From positions 3,426,001-3,490,000 of the forward strand of contig NZ_CP049241.1 in assembly GCF_011046245.1 (NCBI RefSeq): DNA of 64,000 nt, given 5' to 3'. The stretch is from Allorhizobium pseudoryzae. GTDB lineage: Bacteria; Pseudomonadota; Alphaproteobacteria; Rhizobiales; Rhizobiaceae. The notes beneath the pieces are model-generated. The model was given only the letters and a program-made list of their open reading frames with translations, was not told the DNA's origin and searched no databases. Position numbers and translations under genes: made by a program. The first letter of the stretch is position 1. Every line of letters starts with the position of its first letter. This document shows, in pieces, positions 1 to 9,138 of this stretch.

Positions 1-95
1 AGATGGACGGTGACGGGATTTGCGGAAATGTGTCCCACCTTCACGCCATAGGAAAATGGCGGCCTTGCGCGACGTTCAGTCTTTTCGATCATCAT
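1..95 (-). CDS. YceD/DUF177 family protein, N-terminal part (runs off left edge)
   Basis: Only about the first 31 codons are inside the window. Reverse-strand translation from the ATG at 95 (or the adjacent ATG at 92) contains FSYGVKVGHISANPVTVH, which looks like the start of YceD/DUF177 proteins, a family tied to 23S rRNA accumulation and usually encoded just before rpmF or plsX. The upstream chaperone gene stops four bases before this ATG, so the two are probably co-transcribed and translationally coupled. Family assignment rests on a short N-terminus plus the known rhizobial gene order. Confidence 0.7.
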   Translation of the reverse strand, partial: MMIEKTERRARPPFSYGVKVGHISANPVTVH

Positions 96-99
96 GTCC

Positions 100-636
100 T
101 CAATGGCCGGGCGACGGGATCACGAGTTGACCTCGTGCGATCGTCTCCTCCGGCACTGTCTTCAATTCCTGTTCCACCTGCAGCAGAAAGCGGGCAAGCG
201 GCTCCATCGTCGGCGCATCTGCGGCATCCGGATGGATGTTGCGTCTCAACGCCGCGGCCAGTTCCGTTGCATCTGATGCATCGAGCGCCGCGGCATAGGC
301 CTGCAGCCGGCCATAGAACATCGCGGCCAGCTTCTTCATGCGTTTCGGCACGCCCTGGTCTCCGATTCCCAGTTCGCGGATCGAATGGTCGATATCCGTG
401 AAAAAAGCGTCGATGATTTCCTGGGCCAGTTCCTGACCGCTCGTTTCCGATTTTGCCGTCCGGCGGAAGAACAGAATCATCACCGCGGACACCATCTCGA
501 AACGGCCCATCACCGTGTCCGGCACGTCCATATCGGTGTAGTAGAAAGGAACGCGCGCCGCGGAAGTCAAGGCGGCGTACTGCCGATCGACAATGATGCG
601 ATTGTTATTTTTCTTGCCGAACAGCCCGAAGATCAT
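100..636 (-). CDS. Ubiquinol-cytochrome c chaperone family protein (CBP3-like)
   Basis: A 178-residue protein starting at the ATG at 636 (MIFGLFGKKNNN). The open frame extends further upstream, but that part is not protein-like and runs into the divergent lipoprotein gene. Central segments such as PFYYTDMDVPDTVMGRFEMV and a later GIGDQGVPKRMKKLAAMFYGR match the CBP3/UbcC-like family, which helps assemble cytochrome b of the bc1 complex. No signal peptide or membrane segment is seen, so it should act on the cytoplasmic side. It lies directly before the YceD gene and divergent from the BamE-like gene, a known rhizobial arrangement. Confidence 0.85.
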   Translation of the reverse strand: MIFGLFGKKNNNRIIVDRQYAALTSAARVPFYYTDMDVPDTVMGRFEMVSAVMILFFRRTAKSETSGQELAQEIIDAFFTDIDHSIRELGIGDQGVPKRMKKLAAMFYGRLQAYAAALDASDATELAAALRRNIHPDAADAPTMEPLARFLLQVEQELKTVPEETIARGQLVIPSPGH

Positions 637-872
637 AAAAGCCTGCTCTCTTCGTCGCCAAAGCGACCGCCGGCACCGCCAGCCTTGTTGCATGGAAACC
701 AAAGCTGGTTTACCGAAGCAGGCACGAATTGCAATGCCGGAGCCGTTTCGCCAGAGGAGAAGACGCAACGGAGCCTGGTCTTTGACGATTCGTGCGGCAA
801 CGTTCGCGGAATAGCCACAATGCTGTTCCAGCAGAGGCCGGAGGTCGTGGCCGGCGAGCACATGAGGTCAAG

Positions 873-1394
873 GTGTTGAAGAAGCGCGTGTTTCAGTCTG
901 ACATGGGAATGATGGGCAAGGCCGCCATGCTGGCTTTCGGTGTGTCGCTTGGACTTGCGGGCTGCACGACTTCCAACATGGGCATCGGCGAAACCATCTA
1001 TAACGGTTACGTGCTGGACAAGGATTCGCTTGATCTCATTCCGGAAGGATCGAGCCGCGAACAGGTCCTGCTCTCCATGGGCACGCCCTCGACGACGGCG
1101 ACCTTCGACGGCGAGGTCTTCTATTACATCTCCCAGAAGCGCGAGCGCCCCGTCGCCTTCATGAAGCCGAAGCTCGTCGAACAGACGGTGGTGGCGATCT
1201 ATTTCAACAAGGAAGGCACCGTTGCCCGCCGCGCGATCTACACGATGCAGGACGGCAAGGTGTTCGACACGATCAGCCGCACGACACCGACCGGCGGCAA
1301 GGATCTGACCTTCCTGCAGCAGCTGCTGACAGGCGGCGGCGGTGCAGCCGGTGCCGCGGGCTCGGCGGTGCGCAACCTGCTGGGCGGCCAGTAA
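873..1394 (+). CDS. bamE: Outer-membrane assembly lipoprotein, BamE/OmlA (SmpA) family
   Basis: About 173 residues. A GAGG at 864-867 precedes a GTG at 873 and a TTG at 876. Either gives an N-terminus beginning LKKRVFQSD followed by a hydrophobic stretch ending in the lipobox LAGC, so the mature lipoprotein would start at that Cys. The following region, with LIPEGSSREQVLLSMGTPS, is the SmpA/OmlA fold that in BamE stabilises the BAM complex in the outer membrane. The C-terminus is a low-complexity Gly/Ala stretch. An ATG at 903 is a third possible start. A strong terminator follows the stop codon. Confidence 0.82.
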   Translation: MLKKRVFQSDMGMMGKAAMLAFGVSLGLAGCTTSNMGIGETIYNGYVLDKDSLDLIPEGSSREQVLLSMGTPSTTATFDGEVFYYISQKRERPVAFMKPKLVEQTVVAIYFNKEGTVARRAIYTMQDGKVFDTISRTTPTGGKDLTFLQQLLTGGGGAAGAAGSAVRNLLGGQ

Positions 1395-1415
1395 GGTTTT
1401 TCTTCTCTCCGATAC

Positions 1416-1447
1416 AAAGAACCCGCGGATCGCTCCGCGGGTTCTTT
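1416..1447. terminator. Bidirectional intrinsic terminator between bamE and hppA
   Basis: A perfect 14-bp inverted repeat (AAAGAACCCGCGGA, loop TCGC, TCCGCGGGTTCTTT) lies between two convergent stop codons. The arms begin with A-rich and end with T-rich sequence, so it should terminate transcription in both directions. Confidence 0.88.
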
Positions 1448-1471
1448 CGTTTCAGGCGGTCTTTCGCAGCC

Positions 1472-3610
1472 TCAGGCGGCGAGGATCGCCAAAAGCAGCA
1501 GCGCGACGATATTGGTGATCTTGATCGCCGGATTGACGGCGGGGCCTGCCGTATCCTTGTAGGGGTCGCCGACCGTATCTCCGGTGACGGAGGCCTTGTG
1601 CGCATCCGACCCCTTCATGTGGCGGGTGCCGTCCTTATCGACGAAACCATCCTCGAAGCTCTTCTTGGCATTGTCCCAGGCACCGCCGCCCGACGTCATC
1701 GAGATCGCCACGAAGAGACCGTTGATGATGACGCCGAGAAGCGAGGCACCGAGCGCCGCAAAGGCCGAGGCCTTGGAGCCGGAGATCAGCAGAACGCCGA
1801 AATAGACGACGATCGGCGCCAGCACCGGCAGAAGCGATGGCACGATCATTTCGCGGATGGCGGCCTTGGTGAGAATATCCACCGCGCGACCGTAATCCGG
1901 CCGCTCAGTGCCGGCCATGATGCCGGGGCGCTCGCGGAACTGCTTGCGCACTTCCTCAACGATGGACCCCGCGGCACGCCCGACGGCGGTCATTGCCATG
2001 CCGCCGAAGAGATACGGGATCAGGCCGCCGAAGAGGAGGCCCGCCACGACATAAGGATTGGCGAGGCTGAAGGAGATCTCGCCGATGCCGGCGAAATAGG
2101 GATATTGCTGGCCATTGGCGGCGAAGTAGCTCAAGTCGTTGGCGTAAGCCGCAAACAGCACCAGCGCGCCGAGACCGGCAGACCCGATCGCATAGCCCTT
2201 GGTGACGGCCTTCGTCGTATTGCCGACCGCGTCCAGCGCATCGGTGGACTTGCGCACTTCCGGCGGCAGGCCCGCCATTTCGGCGATGCCGCCGGCATTG
2301 TCGGTGACCGGGCCGAAGGCATCGAGCGCCACGATCATGCCGGCAAGGCCGAGCATGGCGGTCACCGCAATGCCGGTGCCGAACAGGCCGCCCAACTGAT
2401 AGGTGGCAATGATGCCGCCGACGATGACGATGGCCGGCAGGGCCGTCGATTCCAGCGAAATGGCAAGCCCCTGGATGACATTGGTGCCGTGGCCGGTGAC
2501 GGAGGCCTGGGCGATCGAATTGACCGGGCGCTTGTTAGTGCCGGTGTAATATTCCGTAATGACGACGATGAGGGCCGTCACCACCAGGCCGAGAATGCCG
2601 CACAGGAAGAGATTGGTGCCGGTGATCTCCATGCCGGCGACGGTGCCGATCGAACCCCAGCCGATGGTGAACGAGGTGGCGGCGCCCATGCCGACGATGG
2701 AGAGGATGCCGGTCGCAATCAGGCCCTTGTAGAGGGCGCCCATGATCGAGCCGTTGGCGCCGAGCTTGACGAAGAAGGTGCCGATGATCGAGGTGATGAT
2801 GCAGGCGCCGCAGATCGCCAGCGGATAGAGCATGATGTCGCCGAGTGCGGGGACGCCGGCAAAGAAGATCGCCGCCAGAACCATGGTTGCGACGACGGAG
2901 ACGGCATAGGTCTCGAAGAGGTCGGCCGCCATGCCGGCGCAATCGCCGACATTGTCGCCCACGTTGTCGGCAATCGTGGCCGGGTTGCGCGGGTCGTCTT
3001 CCGGAATGCCGGCTTCCACCTTGCCGACGAGATCGCCGCCGACATCGGCGCCCTTGGTGAAGATGCCGCCGCCGAGGCGGGCGAAGATCGAAATCAACGA
3101 GGCGCCGAAACCGAGCGCCACCAGCGCATCGATGACATGGCGGCTGCCGGGCGCATTGCCGAAGCCGTAGACGAGGATGGCGTAATAGATCGCGACGCCG
3201 AGCAGCGCGAGACCCGCCACCAGCATGCCGGTGATGGCGCCGGACTTGAAGGCGATCTCGAGGCCCGCGGACAGGCTGTGCGAAGAGGCCTGCGCCGTGC
3301 GGACATTGGCGCGGACGGAGACGTGCATGCCGATGAAGCCGGCAGCACCGGACAGGACGGCGCCGATGATGAAGCCGATGGCCGCAAGGCCGGACAGAAG
3401 AAGCCATGTTGCGATGGCGACCACGACGCCGACGATGGCGATGGTCATGTACTGACGGGTCAGGTAGGCCTGTGCGCCTTCCCGGATATAGCCCGCAATT
3501 TCCTGCATTCGCTGATTGCCCTGGTCAGCCGCGAGGACCGACCGTGTGGCCCAGACGGCATACACCACCGACAGGAGGCCGCAGACGATCACACCCAGTA
3601 TTACTGTCAT
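1472..3610 (-). CDS. hppA: K+-insensitive pyrophosphate-energised proton pump (membrane H+-PPase)
   Basis: 712 residues from the ATG at 3610, preceded by GGGAGAGGAA. Couples PPi hydrolysis to proton export across the inner membrane. The substrate-binding segment [20 protein letters not shown] and the following [19 protein letters not shown] carry the Asp cluster that binds Mg-PPi. Around residue 462 the motif [10 protein letters not shown] has Lys where K+-dependent enzymes have Ala, which identifies the K+-independent subclass. Many hydrophobic helices are spread over the whole length, as expected for about 16 membrane spans. It is monocistronic by context, ending at the shared terminator with bamE. 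Confidence 0.96.
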   Translation of the reverse strand: MTVILGVIVCGLLSVVYAVWATRSVLAADQGNQRMQEIAGYIREGAQAYLTRQYMTIAIVGVVVAIATWLLLSGLAAIGFIIGAVLSGAAGFIGMHVSVRANVRTAQASSHSLSAGLEIAFKSGAITGMLVAGLALLGVAIYYAILVYGFGNAPGSRHVIDALVALGFGASLISIFARLGGGIFTKGADVGGDLVGKVEAGIPEDDPRNPATIADNVGDNVGDCAGMAADLFETYAVSVVATMVLAAIFFAGVPALGDIMLYPLAICGACIITSIIGTFFVKLGANGSIMGALYKGLIATGILSIVGMGAATSFTIGWGSIGTVAGMEITGTNLFLCGILGLVVTALIVVITEYYTGTNKRPVNSIAQASVTGHGTNVIQGLAISLESTALPAIVIVGGIIATYQLGGLFGTGIAVTAMLGLAGMIVALDAFGPVTDNAGGIAEMAGLPPEVRKSTDALDAVGNTTKAVTKGYAIGSAGLGALVLFAAYANDLSYFAANGQQYPYFAGIGEISFSLANPYVVAGLLFGGLIPYLFGGMAMTAVGRAAGSIVEEVRKQFRERPGIMAGTERPDYGRAVDILTKAAIREMIVPSLLPVLAPIVVYFGVLLISGSKASAFAALGASLLGVIINGLFVAISMTSGGGAWDNAKKSFEDGFVDKDGTRHMKGSDAHKASVTGDTVGDPYKDTAGPAVNPAIKITNIVALLLLAILAA

Positions 3611-3803
3611 ACGATTGTTCCTCTCCCAAAAATCCGGCCGCAATCATTGCACCGGCACGGAACGGCAACGCTCCCCTCCCAAGAAGCCCGTGTTGTCGCC
3701 CGGATGCGAGATTGCGGCTCTCCGGAAATGGCGTCAAGGGTTTCCCCGGCAAGGGTACGTTTGCGAGGCTATTTCAGATGCGGGGAGATGTATCTGCGGA
3801 AAA

Positions 3804-5030
3804 TCAAGCCGCAGCGGCGGGGCGGCCACTCAGAATCAGCAGGCCGACGAGAATCAGGCAGAGGATCGCGACCGGCCAGATGAAGAGGTTCATGATGCTC
3901 CAGCCATAGGCGGTGAACACCTTGCCGGACGAGAAGGACGATAGCGCCACGGTGCCGAACAGGATGATGTCGTGGAACCCCTGCACCTTGTCGGCCTCAT
4001 GCGGGCGATAGGTGGAGGCGACGATGGCGGTGGCGCCGATGAAGCCGAAGTTCCAGCCGATGCCGAGCAGCACGAGCGCTGCCCAGAAATTCCAGAGTTC
4101 GATGCCCATATGGGCGACAACCGCGCAGGCCATCAGCGTGACGAGCCCCATGGCGACGACCTTTTCGGCGCCGAAGCGGGCGATGATCATGCCGGTGAAG
4201 AAGCTCGGGCCGAACATGGCGAGCACGTGCCACTGGATGCCGAGTGTCGCAAGTTCCGTCGGGAAGCCGCAGCCGATGACCATGGCAAGCGGCGCGCCGG
4301 TCATCACGAAGGACATCAGCGCATAGGTGCCGATGCCGCAGATCATGCCGGTCGCGAAGCGCTGCGTGGTGATGATCTCGCGCAGCGGGCGGGCCGGCTG
4401 GCTGGTGGCCGTCGCCTTGGCCGGTTCGGGAAGCTTGAGGAACAGCAGGATGCCGATCGCGGCGAGGCAGAGCGGCACCAGCGCCAGGAAGGTTCCGGCA
4501 AAGGTGATCGGCTCGAACAGATCCTTTGCCCAGATGGCGAGCTGCGGGCCGACGACGGCCGAGACGATGCCGGCGCCGAGAATCCAGGAAATCGCCTTGG
4601 GTTTGTAGTGCGAGGGCGAGGCATCGGCGGCGGCAAAACGGATTTTCTGGGTAAAGCCGCCGCTGATGCCGATCATCATCAGGGAAATGGCAAACAGCCA
4701 GAAATCGGCGCGAAAGAGCGCGATCGTGGCAAGCGCGCCGCCGGAGGCGCCGATGAGGGCGCCGGTCATGAAGGCGGCCTGGCGGCCCATGAAGCGCGAG
4801 ACGAAGGCAATCGCCATGGCGCCGATCGCGGTTCCGACGTTAAAGCCGGTGACCGGAGCGGTGGCGAGCGACTTGTCGGCTGCAAGCAACTGGTAACCGG
4901 CGAGCGACCCGACCGAAATGGACAAGGGCGCCGCGGAGCCGAGAATGGCCTGCGCTGCCGCCAGGAAGGCGACGTTGCGTTTGGCGGCCTTCAGCTGCCG
5001 TTCCAGTCCATCGCCGCCCGCATTGTCCAT
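3804..5030 (-). CDS. MFS transporter
   Basis: 408 residues with about 12 hydrophobic segments and a short cytoplasmic N-terminus (MDNAGGDGLERQLKAAKRN). The loop after helix 2, containing SRFMGRQAAF, resembles the MFS signature. The C-terminus is SGRPAAAA. The substrate cannot be read from sequence. It starts 12 bases after the end of nusB on the same strand, so it may be the last gene of the ribH-nusB transcript. Confidence 0.85.
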   Translation of the reverse strand: MDNAGGDGLERQLKAAKRNVAFLAAAQAILGSAAPLSISVGSLAGYQLLAADKSLATAPVTGFNVGTAIGAMAIAFVSRFMGRQAAFMTGALIGASGGALATIALFRADFWLFAISLMMIGISGGFTQKIRFAAADASPSHYKPKAISWILGAGIVSAVVGPQLAIWAKDLFEPITFAGTFLALVPLCLAAIGILLFLKLPEPAKATATSQPARPLREIITTQRFATGMICGIGTYALMSFVMTGAPLAMVIGCGFPTELATLGIQWHVLAMFGPSFFTGMIIARFGAEKVVAMGLVTLMACAVVAHMGIELWNFWAALVLLGIGWNFGFIGATAIVASTYRPHEADKVQGFHDIILFGTVALSSFSSGKVFTAYGWSIMNLFIWPVAILCLILVGLLILSGRPAAAA

Positions 5031-5042
5031 GTCGTGTTACGC

Positions 5043-5522
5043 CTATTTCTTGATGTCGCCGCGAACCTGCTTGGCAATGCGGTCGAGAACCGCATTGACG
5101 ATCTTGGGCTCCTCGCCTTCGAAGAAGGCCTGGGCGATCTCCACATATTCGGTCACGATGACCGGTACGGGCACATCCTTGCGCTCGAGGATCTCGAAGG
5201 TGCCGGCACGCAGGATGGCGCGCAGCGTCGAATCCAGGCGCGACAGCGGCCAGCTTTCGAGAAGCGTTGCCCGCACCAGCGGATCGATTTTTGTCTGGTC
5301 GCGCACGACGCCGGCGACGATCGAGCGGAACCAGGACGGATCCGCCTTCAGATAGGTGTCGCCATCCAGCTCCTGGCCGAGACGGTGTTCTTCGTATTCG
5401 GCCACGACTTCGAGCACGCCGGTGCCGCCGATATCCATCTGATAAAGCGCCTGCACGGCGGCGAGACGGGCGGCACCACGCTGGTTCGCCGGCTTCACCG
5501 GCTGCTGCAGATCCTTCGACAT
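5043..5522 (-). CDS. nusB: Transcription antitermination factor NusB
   Basis: 159 residues, a normal length for alphaproteobacterial NusB. NusB with S10 (NusE) binds boxA of rRNA leader transcripts and supports antitermination. Recognisable segments are [19 protein letters not shown] near the N-terminus and [20 protein letters not shown] near the C-terminus. It starts 4 bases after the ribH stop, the usual ribH-nusB order in many bacteria. Confidence 0.95.
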   Translation of the reverse strand: MSKDLQQPVKPANQRGAARLAAVQALYQMDIGGTGVLEVVAEYEEHRLGQELDGDTYLKADPSWFRSIVAGVVRDQTKIDPLVRATLLESWPLSRLDSTLRAILRAGTFEILERKDVPVPVIVTEYVEIAQAFFEGEEPKIVNAVLDRIAKQVRGDIKK

Positions 5523-5525
5523 GGC

Positions 5526-5981
5526 TCAGGCACCCAGCTTTTCACGCAGCGCGATCATGGAGAGCGCCGCACGGGCGGCAAAACCGCCCTTGTCCTTGTC
5601 GCTCTTCTTGGCACGCGCCCAGGCCTGATCGTCGTTTTCGACGGTCATGATGCCGTTGCCGATGGCAAGCGATTCCGACACGGCGAGGTCCATCAGCGCA
5701 CGCGAGGATTCGTTCGAGACGATGTCGAAATGATAGGTCTCGCCGCGAATGACCATGCCGAGGGCCACGAACCCATCATAGTTGACGCCACCCTGTTCGG
5801 CGGCATCGAGCGCCATGGCGATCGCCGGCGGGATTTCAAGTGCGCCCGGAACGGTGATCACATCATAGGTGGCGCCGGCCTCTTCCAGGGCCGAGGTCGC
5901 GCCATGGAGCAGCGCGTCGGCCATATCGTCGTAGAAACGGGCTTCGACGATGAGGAGATGAGGCTTCAAAGAATCGGTCAT
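5526..5981 (-). CDS. ribH: 6,7-dimethyl-8-ribityllumazine synthase
   Basis: 151 residues from the ATG at 5981, with AGGACGACCC just upstream; an upstream in-frame start adds only six residues. Condenses 5-amino-6-ribitylaminouracil with dihydroxybutanone phosphate, the penultimate riboflavin step. Diagnostic segments are [34 protein letters not shown] with the catalytic His, and [16 protein letters not shown]. It forms a ribH-nusB pair but is separated from ribD-ribE by two genes on the other strand. Confidence 0.96.
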   Translation of the reverse strand: MTDSLKPHLLIVEARFYDDMADALLHGATSALEEAGATYDVITVPGALEIPPAIAMALDAAEQGGVNYDGFVALGMVIRGETYHFDIVSNESSRALMDLAVSESLAIGNGIMTVENDDQAWARAKKSDKDKGGFAARAALSMIALREKLGA

Positions 5982-6143
5982 GGGTCGTCCTGGTCGCAAT
6001 TCTGCGATTTGAGATGTTGGGAATTGGCGCGGTCAAATCACGCCGCGCGCGGATTGGCAAGCGATTTTCGCAGACGGGCTGCTGTGCAGGCCCTGCAGAT
6101 CCGGCGTAGAAGGTGATCTCCGACGACAACCGAGACTGCAGCC

Positions 6144-6674
6144 ATGCGCGACATACCGACAATCACCACCTCCAGACTGGTGCTGAGAGCCCACCGGGCG
6201 GACGATTACGACAGCTTCTGCACGCTCTGGGCCGATCCGGAGGTGGTCCGCTACATCGGGGGCACGCCTTCCACCGCCGAAGCCACCTGGCAGCGGCTGA
6301 TGCACCGGGCCGGCATGTGGCATCACATGGGCTTCGGTTTCCTCGCCATCGAGGAACGGGCGACGGGACGTTTCATCGGCGAAGCGGGCTTTCACGAGGT
6401 GCACCGCGACATGACGCCCTCGCTGATCGGCACGCTCGAAACCGGCTGGGTGCTGCTGCCGGAGTTCCACGGCAAGGGCTATGCCCGCGAGGCGGTGACG
6501 GCGATGATCACCTGGGCAGAGACTTATCATCCGGGCATGGAGATGACGGCGATCATCGCGCCGGAGAACGCCGCGTCTCTCACGCTTGCAGAGCGGCTCG
6601 GTTTCCGGGAAGAAACGCGCACGGACTATCATGGCGAGGTGGTGGTGCTGCGGCGAAAGATGTCCAAGATTTAA
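6144..6674 (+). CDS. GNAT family N-acetyltransferase (RimJ/RimL-like)
   Basis: 176 residues. The N-terminal ITTSRLVLRAHRADDYDSF is typical of the RimJ/RimL-type acetyltransferase_3 group. The acetyl-CoA-binding region is LPEFHGKGYAREAV (Q/RxxGxG/A pattern), followed by AENAASLTLAERLGF-like residues near 145-158. The substrate is unknown; the family includes ribosomal-protein, amino-acid and drug acetyltransferases. It lies divergent from ribH and, with the next small gene, interrupts an otherwise leftward riboflavin region. Confidence 0.87.
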   Translation: MRDIPTITTSRLVLRAHRADDYDSFCTLWADPEVVRYIGGTPSTAEATWQRLMHRAGMWHHMGFGFLAIEERATGRFIGEAGFHEVHRDMTPSLIGTLETGWVLLPEFHGKGYAREAVTAMITWAETYHPGMEMTAIIAPENAASLTLAERLGFREETRTDYHGEVVVLRRKMSKI

Positions 6675-6787
6675 CCCAATCTCACACGCTGGTGAGTTGG
6701 CCTTTTGTCCCTTCGGCGCGACCATGATCACGACCGGCACACAGCATTTCCCCACGCTGCCGGTCAGGTTCACGGAGGAGTGCAACC

Positions 6788-7126
6788 ATGTCCAGGATCA
6801 TCACAGTCACCGCCGCCAGCATCATCGCTGCCCTCTCGCTTGCCGGCACTAGCCATGCGACCATGCTGCCAGCCGATCGTGCGCTTGCGGCGGATCACAA
6901 TCCGCGCATTCTCGTCATGAATACGGACGAGATCGAAAAGCACGACATGTTTCAGGATACGCTGAACGCGCTGTCGCCGGCGAGCCCGGAGGTGCGCGGC
7001 GTGCAGGAAGCAATCCGCGAAAACCCTGCGCTGAAGCACGAATTGCTGGCGCAGCATGTGGAGCTGAACAATGTGATCTTTGCCGACGAAGCAGCCGATG
7101 GCAGCTTCGTGCTCTACATCCGCTGA
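6788..7126 (+). CDS. Small exported protein of unknown function
   Basis: 112 residues, ATG preceded by GGAGG at 6775-6779. The N-terminus is a signal peptide (MSRIITVTAASIIAALSLAG, probable cleavage after SHA), followed by a short mature domain of about 88 residues. The mature part contains ILVMNTDEIEKHDMFQDTLN and ends in VIFADEAADGSFVLYIR. There are no Cys residues, membrane helices or known catalytic motifs. I do not recognise a characterised family. It is probably periplasmic. Confidence 0.7.
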   Translation: MSRIITVTAASIIAALSLAGTSHATMLPADRALAADHNPRILVMNTDEIEKHDMFQDTLNALSPASPEVRGVQEAIRENPALKHELLAQHVELNNVIFADEAADGSFVLYIR

Positions 7127-7144
7127 CGTGCGTCGGAGTGAGGC

Positions 7145-7167
7145 GCGCCCGGTTTGTTGCCGGGCGC
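7145..7167. terminator. Possible terminator hairpin between the small exported gene and ribE
   Basis: An 8-bp GC-rich inverted repeat, GCGCCCGG and CCGGGCGC around TTTGTT, sits between convergent stop codons. There is no clear T-tract on either side, so it could be a weak or factor-dependent terminator. Confidence 0.4.
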
Positions 7168-7170
7168 CGC

Positions 7171-7794
7171 TTATCCGGCCTTCGCAGCGACTGGAAACTC
7201 CGCCAGCCGCGCCGCATAACGGGCCATCGTATCCACTTCGAAATTGACGAAATCGCCAGCCTTGCGATCGCCCCAGGTGGTCACTTCCAGCGTGTGACGG
7301 ATGAGCAGGACGTCGAAATCCGGGCCGTCCACGGCATTGACGGTGAGCGAGGTGCCGTCGAGCGCCACCGACCCCTTGGGAGCCACGAAGCGCGCCAGCT
7401 CGGCCGGAGCCCGCAGGCGGATCCGCACCGCCTCGCCTTCCGAGGTGACGGAGAGGATTTCCGCCTTGCCATCCACATGGCCGGAGACGATGTGGCCGCC
7501 GAGTTCGTCGCCGATCTTCAGCGCCCGTTCGAGGTTGACGCGGGTGCCGACGGTCCAGGCGGAAATCGTCGTCAGCCGCAGCGCCTCTTCCCAGGCCTCC
7601 ACCTCGTACCAGCGGGTGTTGCTCTCGGTTTCCGACAGCTTGGTCACCGTCAGGCAGACGCCGCCATGCGAAATCGAGGCGCCGATATCGATCGTTGCCG
7701 GGTCGTAGTTGGTGGCGATCCTCAGGCGGATACCTTCGTCCAGCGGCTGAAGCTCCGACACGGTGCCGACATCCGTCACGATACCCGTAAACAT
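7171..7794 (-). CDS. ribE: Riboflavin synthase, alpha subunit
   Basis: 207 residues beginning MFTGIVTDVGTV, the hallmark N-terminus of the enzyme. Dismutates two lumazine molecules into riboflavin and the pyrimidine precursor. Two homologous lumazine-binding domains can be seen, the second opening near INLERALKIGDELGGHIVSGHVDG-type sequence (here VNLERALKIGDELGGHIV). The start overlaps the end of ribD by 19 bases, so the two are translationally coupled. Confidence 0.96.
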   Translation of the reverse strand: MFTGIVTDVGTVSELQPLDEGIRLRIATNYDPATIDIGASISHGGVCLTVTKLSETESNTRWYEVEAWEEALRLTTISAWTVGTRVNLERALKIGDELGGHIVSGHVDGKAEILSVTSEGEAVRIRLRAPAELARFVAPKGSVALDGTSLTVNAVDGPDFDVLLIRHTLEVTTWGDRKAGDFVNFEVDTMARYAARLAEFPVAAKAG

Positions 7795-9134
7795 TCGAAT
7801 TCCCTTTCGTAATCGCAGCAGCTGTCCGCCCCGAAGCGCATGCGCCGGACGGGTTTGTAATCCTTCGGGATATCGTGTGCCGTCAGCGGCGATTCAATGC
7901 CGCCTTCACCGATCACCGTCTCGCCCTCGAAGAGCAGGATGCGATCAACGAGCCCCGCCTCCAGGAAGGCGCGGGCGACAGAGGCCCCGCCTTCGACCAA
8001 CAGCGAGGAGAGACCGCGGCTGGCGAGCTGCGTGAGGAGATCCGCCAGGTCGGCGGCATCGAGGACTTCGACACCGGCGTCGGTGAGGGCTTGGCGGCGG
8101 GCGGCCAAAATTGCCGGTTCGGCGTGGGTGTTACCCCCCTCTGCCCTGCCGGGCATCTCCCCCACAAGGGGGGAGATCGGCAGAGCGGCACCGTCGGCGC
8201 CGCTGAATGTTTCCCGTATGACTTCTGGCGTCTCAAGAGCCGAACGGGTCGTTGCCTTTTGCTGTTCCCTCTCAAGGGCCGGAGCGTGCGCATCCTCGAT
8301 CTCCCCCCTTGTGGGGGAGATGCCCGGCAGGGCAGAGGGGGTCTTTTCAGGCAGAACCTCGCTTGACCGCGCAGCAGCCGGCATCACAGCCACCATCACC
8401 GGCACATCCCCCGCCGTCCGCACCAGTTTCGAGGTCAGCGGCAGGCGCAGGTGGCGATCGAGGACGATGCGGACGGGAGAACGGTCTTCGAGCCCCGGCA
8501 GCCGGACCGTCAGTTCCGGATCATCGGCAAGCGCCGTGCCGATGCCGACGAGGATGGCGTCCATTTCGGCGCGCAGCGCATGCACCTGGGCGCGGGAGAT
8601 GGGCCCGGTGATCGCCACCTGCCCTGCCCCCTTGCGACCGATCATGCCGTCGGCGGAAACCGCAAGCTTCAGAGTCACATGCGGGCGGCCCTTCATCTGG
8701 CGCATGAGATAGGCTTCGAGCGCCTGGCGGCCCTCCTCCTCCAGTACGCCGCTCACCACCTCGATGCCGGCCTCGCGCAGGATGGCAAGGCCGCGACCGG
8801 AAACGCGGGGATCGGGATCGGTGAGGCAGACGACGACGCGGGACACCCCGGCGGCCACCAGCGCATTGGCGCAGGGCGGCGTCTTTCCCCAGTGCGAGCA
8901 GGGTTCGAGCGTGACATAGGCGGTTGCGCCGCGGGCGGCCTCACCGGCAATCGAAAGCGCCTGGGTTTCGGCATGCGGGCGGCCTCCCCGCGCCGTCACA
9001 GCCGAGCCGACGACGATGCCGTCCTTGACGATGACGCAGCCGACGGAAGGATTGGTGGAGGTGAGACCGGTGTGCCGACGCGAGAGCCGGATGGCAGCTG
9101 CCATGTAGCGCCGGTCCTCGGGCGTCACGGTCAC
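7776..9134 (-). CDS. ribD: Bifunctional deaminase/reductase RibD carrying an in-frame palindromic-repeat insert
   Basis: 452 residues, roughly 70 longer than usual. The N-terminal deaminase domain has the zinc site HAE (54-56) and PCSHWGKTPPC (78-88). The C-terminal reductase domain has LKLAVSADGMIG near 155-165 and LLVEGGASVARAFLEAGLVD near 378-397. Between MPAAAR (251-256) and AARRQALTDAGVEV (344-357) lies an extra stretch, about residues 263-336, encoded by two oppositely oriented copies of a repeat (see 8133-8342). The reading frame stays open through it. The insert falls in a loop of the reductase domain, so the enzyme may still work. Located between nrdR (4-base gap) and ribE (19-base overlap). 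Confidence 0.93.
   Translation of the reverse strand: MTVTPEDRRYMAAAIRLSRRHTGLTSTNPSVGCVIVKDGIVVGSAVTARGGRPHAETQALSIAGEAARGATAYVTLEPCSHWGKTPPCANALVAAGVSRVVVCLTDPDPRVSGRGLAILREAGIEVVSGVLEEEGRQALEAYLMRQMKGRPHVTLKLAVSADGMIGRKGAGQVAITGPISRAQVHALRAEMDAILVGIGTALADDPELTVRLPGLEDRSPVRIVLDRHLRLPLTSKLVRTAGDVPVMVAVMPAAARSSEVLPEKTPSALPGISPTRGEIEDAHAPALEREQQKATTRSALETPEVIRETFSGADGAALPISPLVGEMPGRAEGGNTHAEPAILAARRQALTDAGVEVLDAADLADLLTQLASRGLSSLLVEGGASVARAFLEAGLVDRILLFEGETVIGEGGIESPLTAHDIPKDYKPVRRMRFGADSCCDYEREFECLRVS
8133..8342. repeat. Palindromic repetitive element inserted inside ribD
   Basis: Two 44-bp arms, 8135-8178 and 8298-8341, are perfect inverted repeats of each other and flank about 119 bp. Each arm is itself hairpin-prone (CATCTCCCCCACAAGG against GGGGGAGAT). 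Translated in the ribD frame the arms read ALPGISPTRGEI and ISPLVGEMPGRAEGG, peptide signatures I associate with dispersed rhizobial palindromes of the RIME type. A related copy lies at 62760-62979. Exact family naming needs a database comparison. Confidence 0.85.
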
Positions 9135-9138
9135 GATG

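Noticed and set aside
1598..3883. Very long open frame antisense to hppA (plus strand)
   Set aside because: It is Asp/Gly/Arg-rich, lacks any family feature, and lies opposite a clear H+-PPase. It is a by-product of GC-rich codon usage.
5982..6143. Possible FMN riboswitch near the riboflavin genes
   Set aside because: None of the conserved RFN-element sequence blocks is recognisable upstream of ribH, ribD or glyA.
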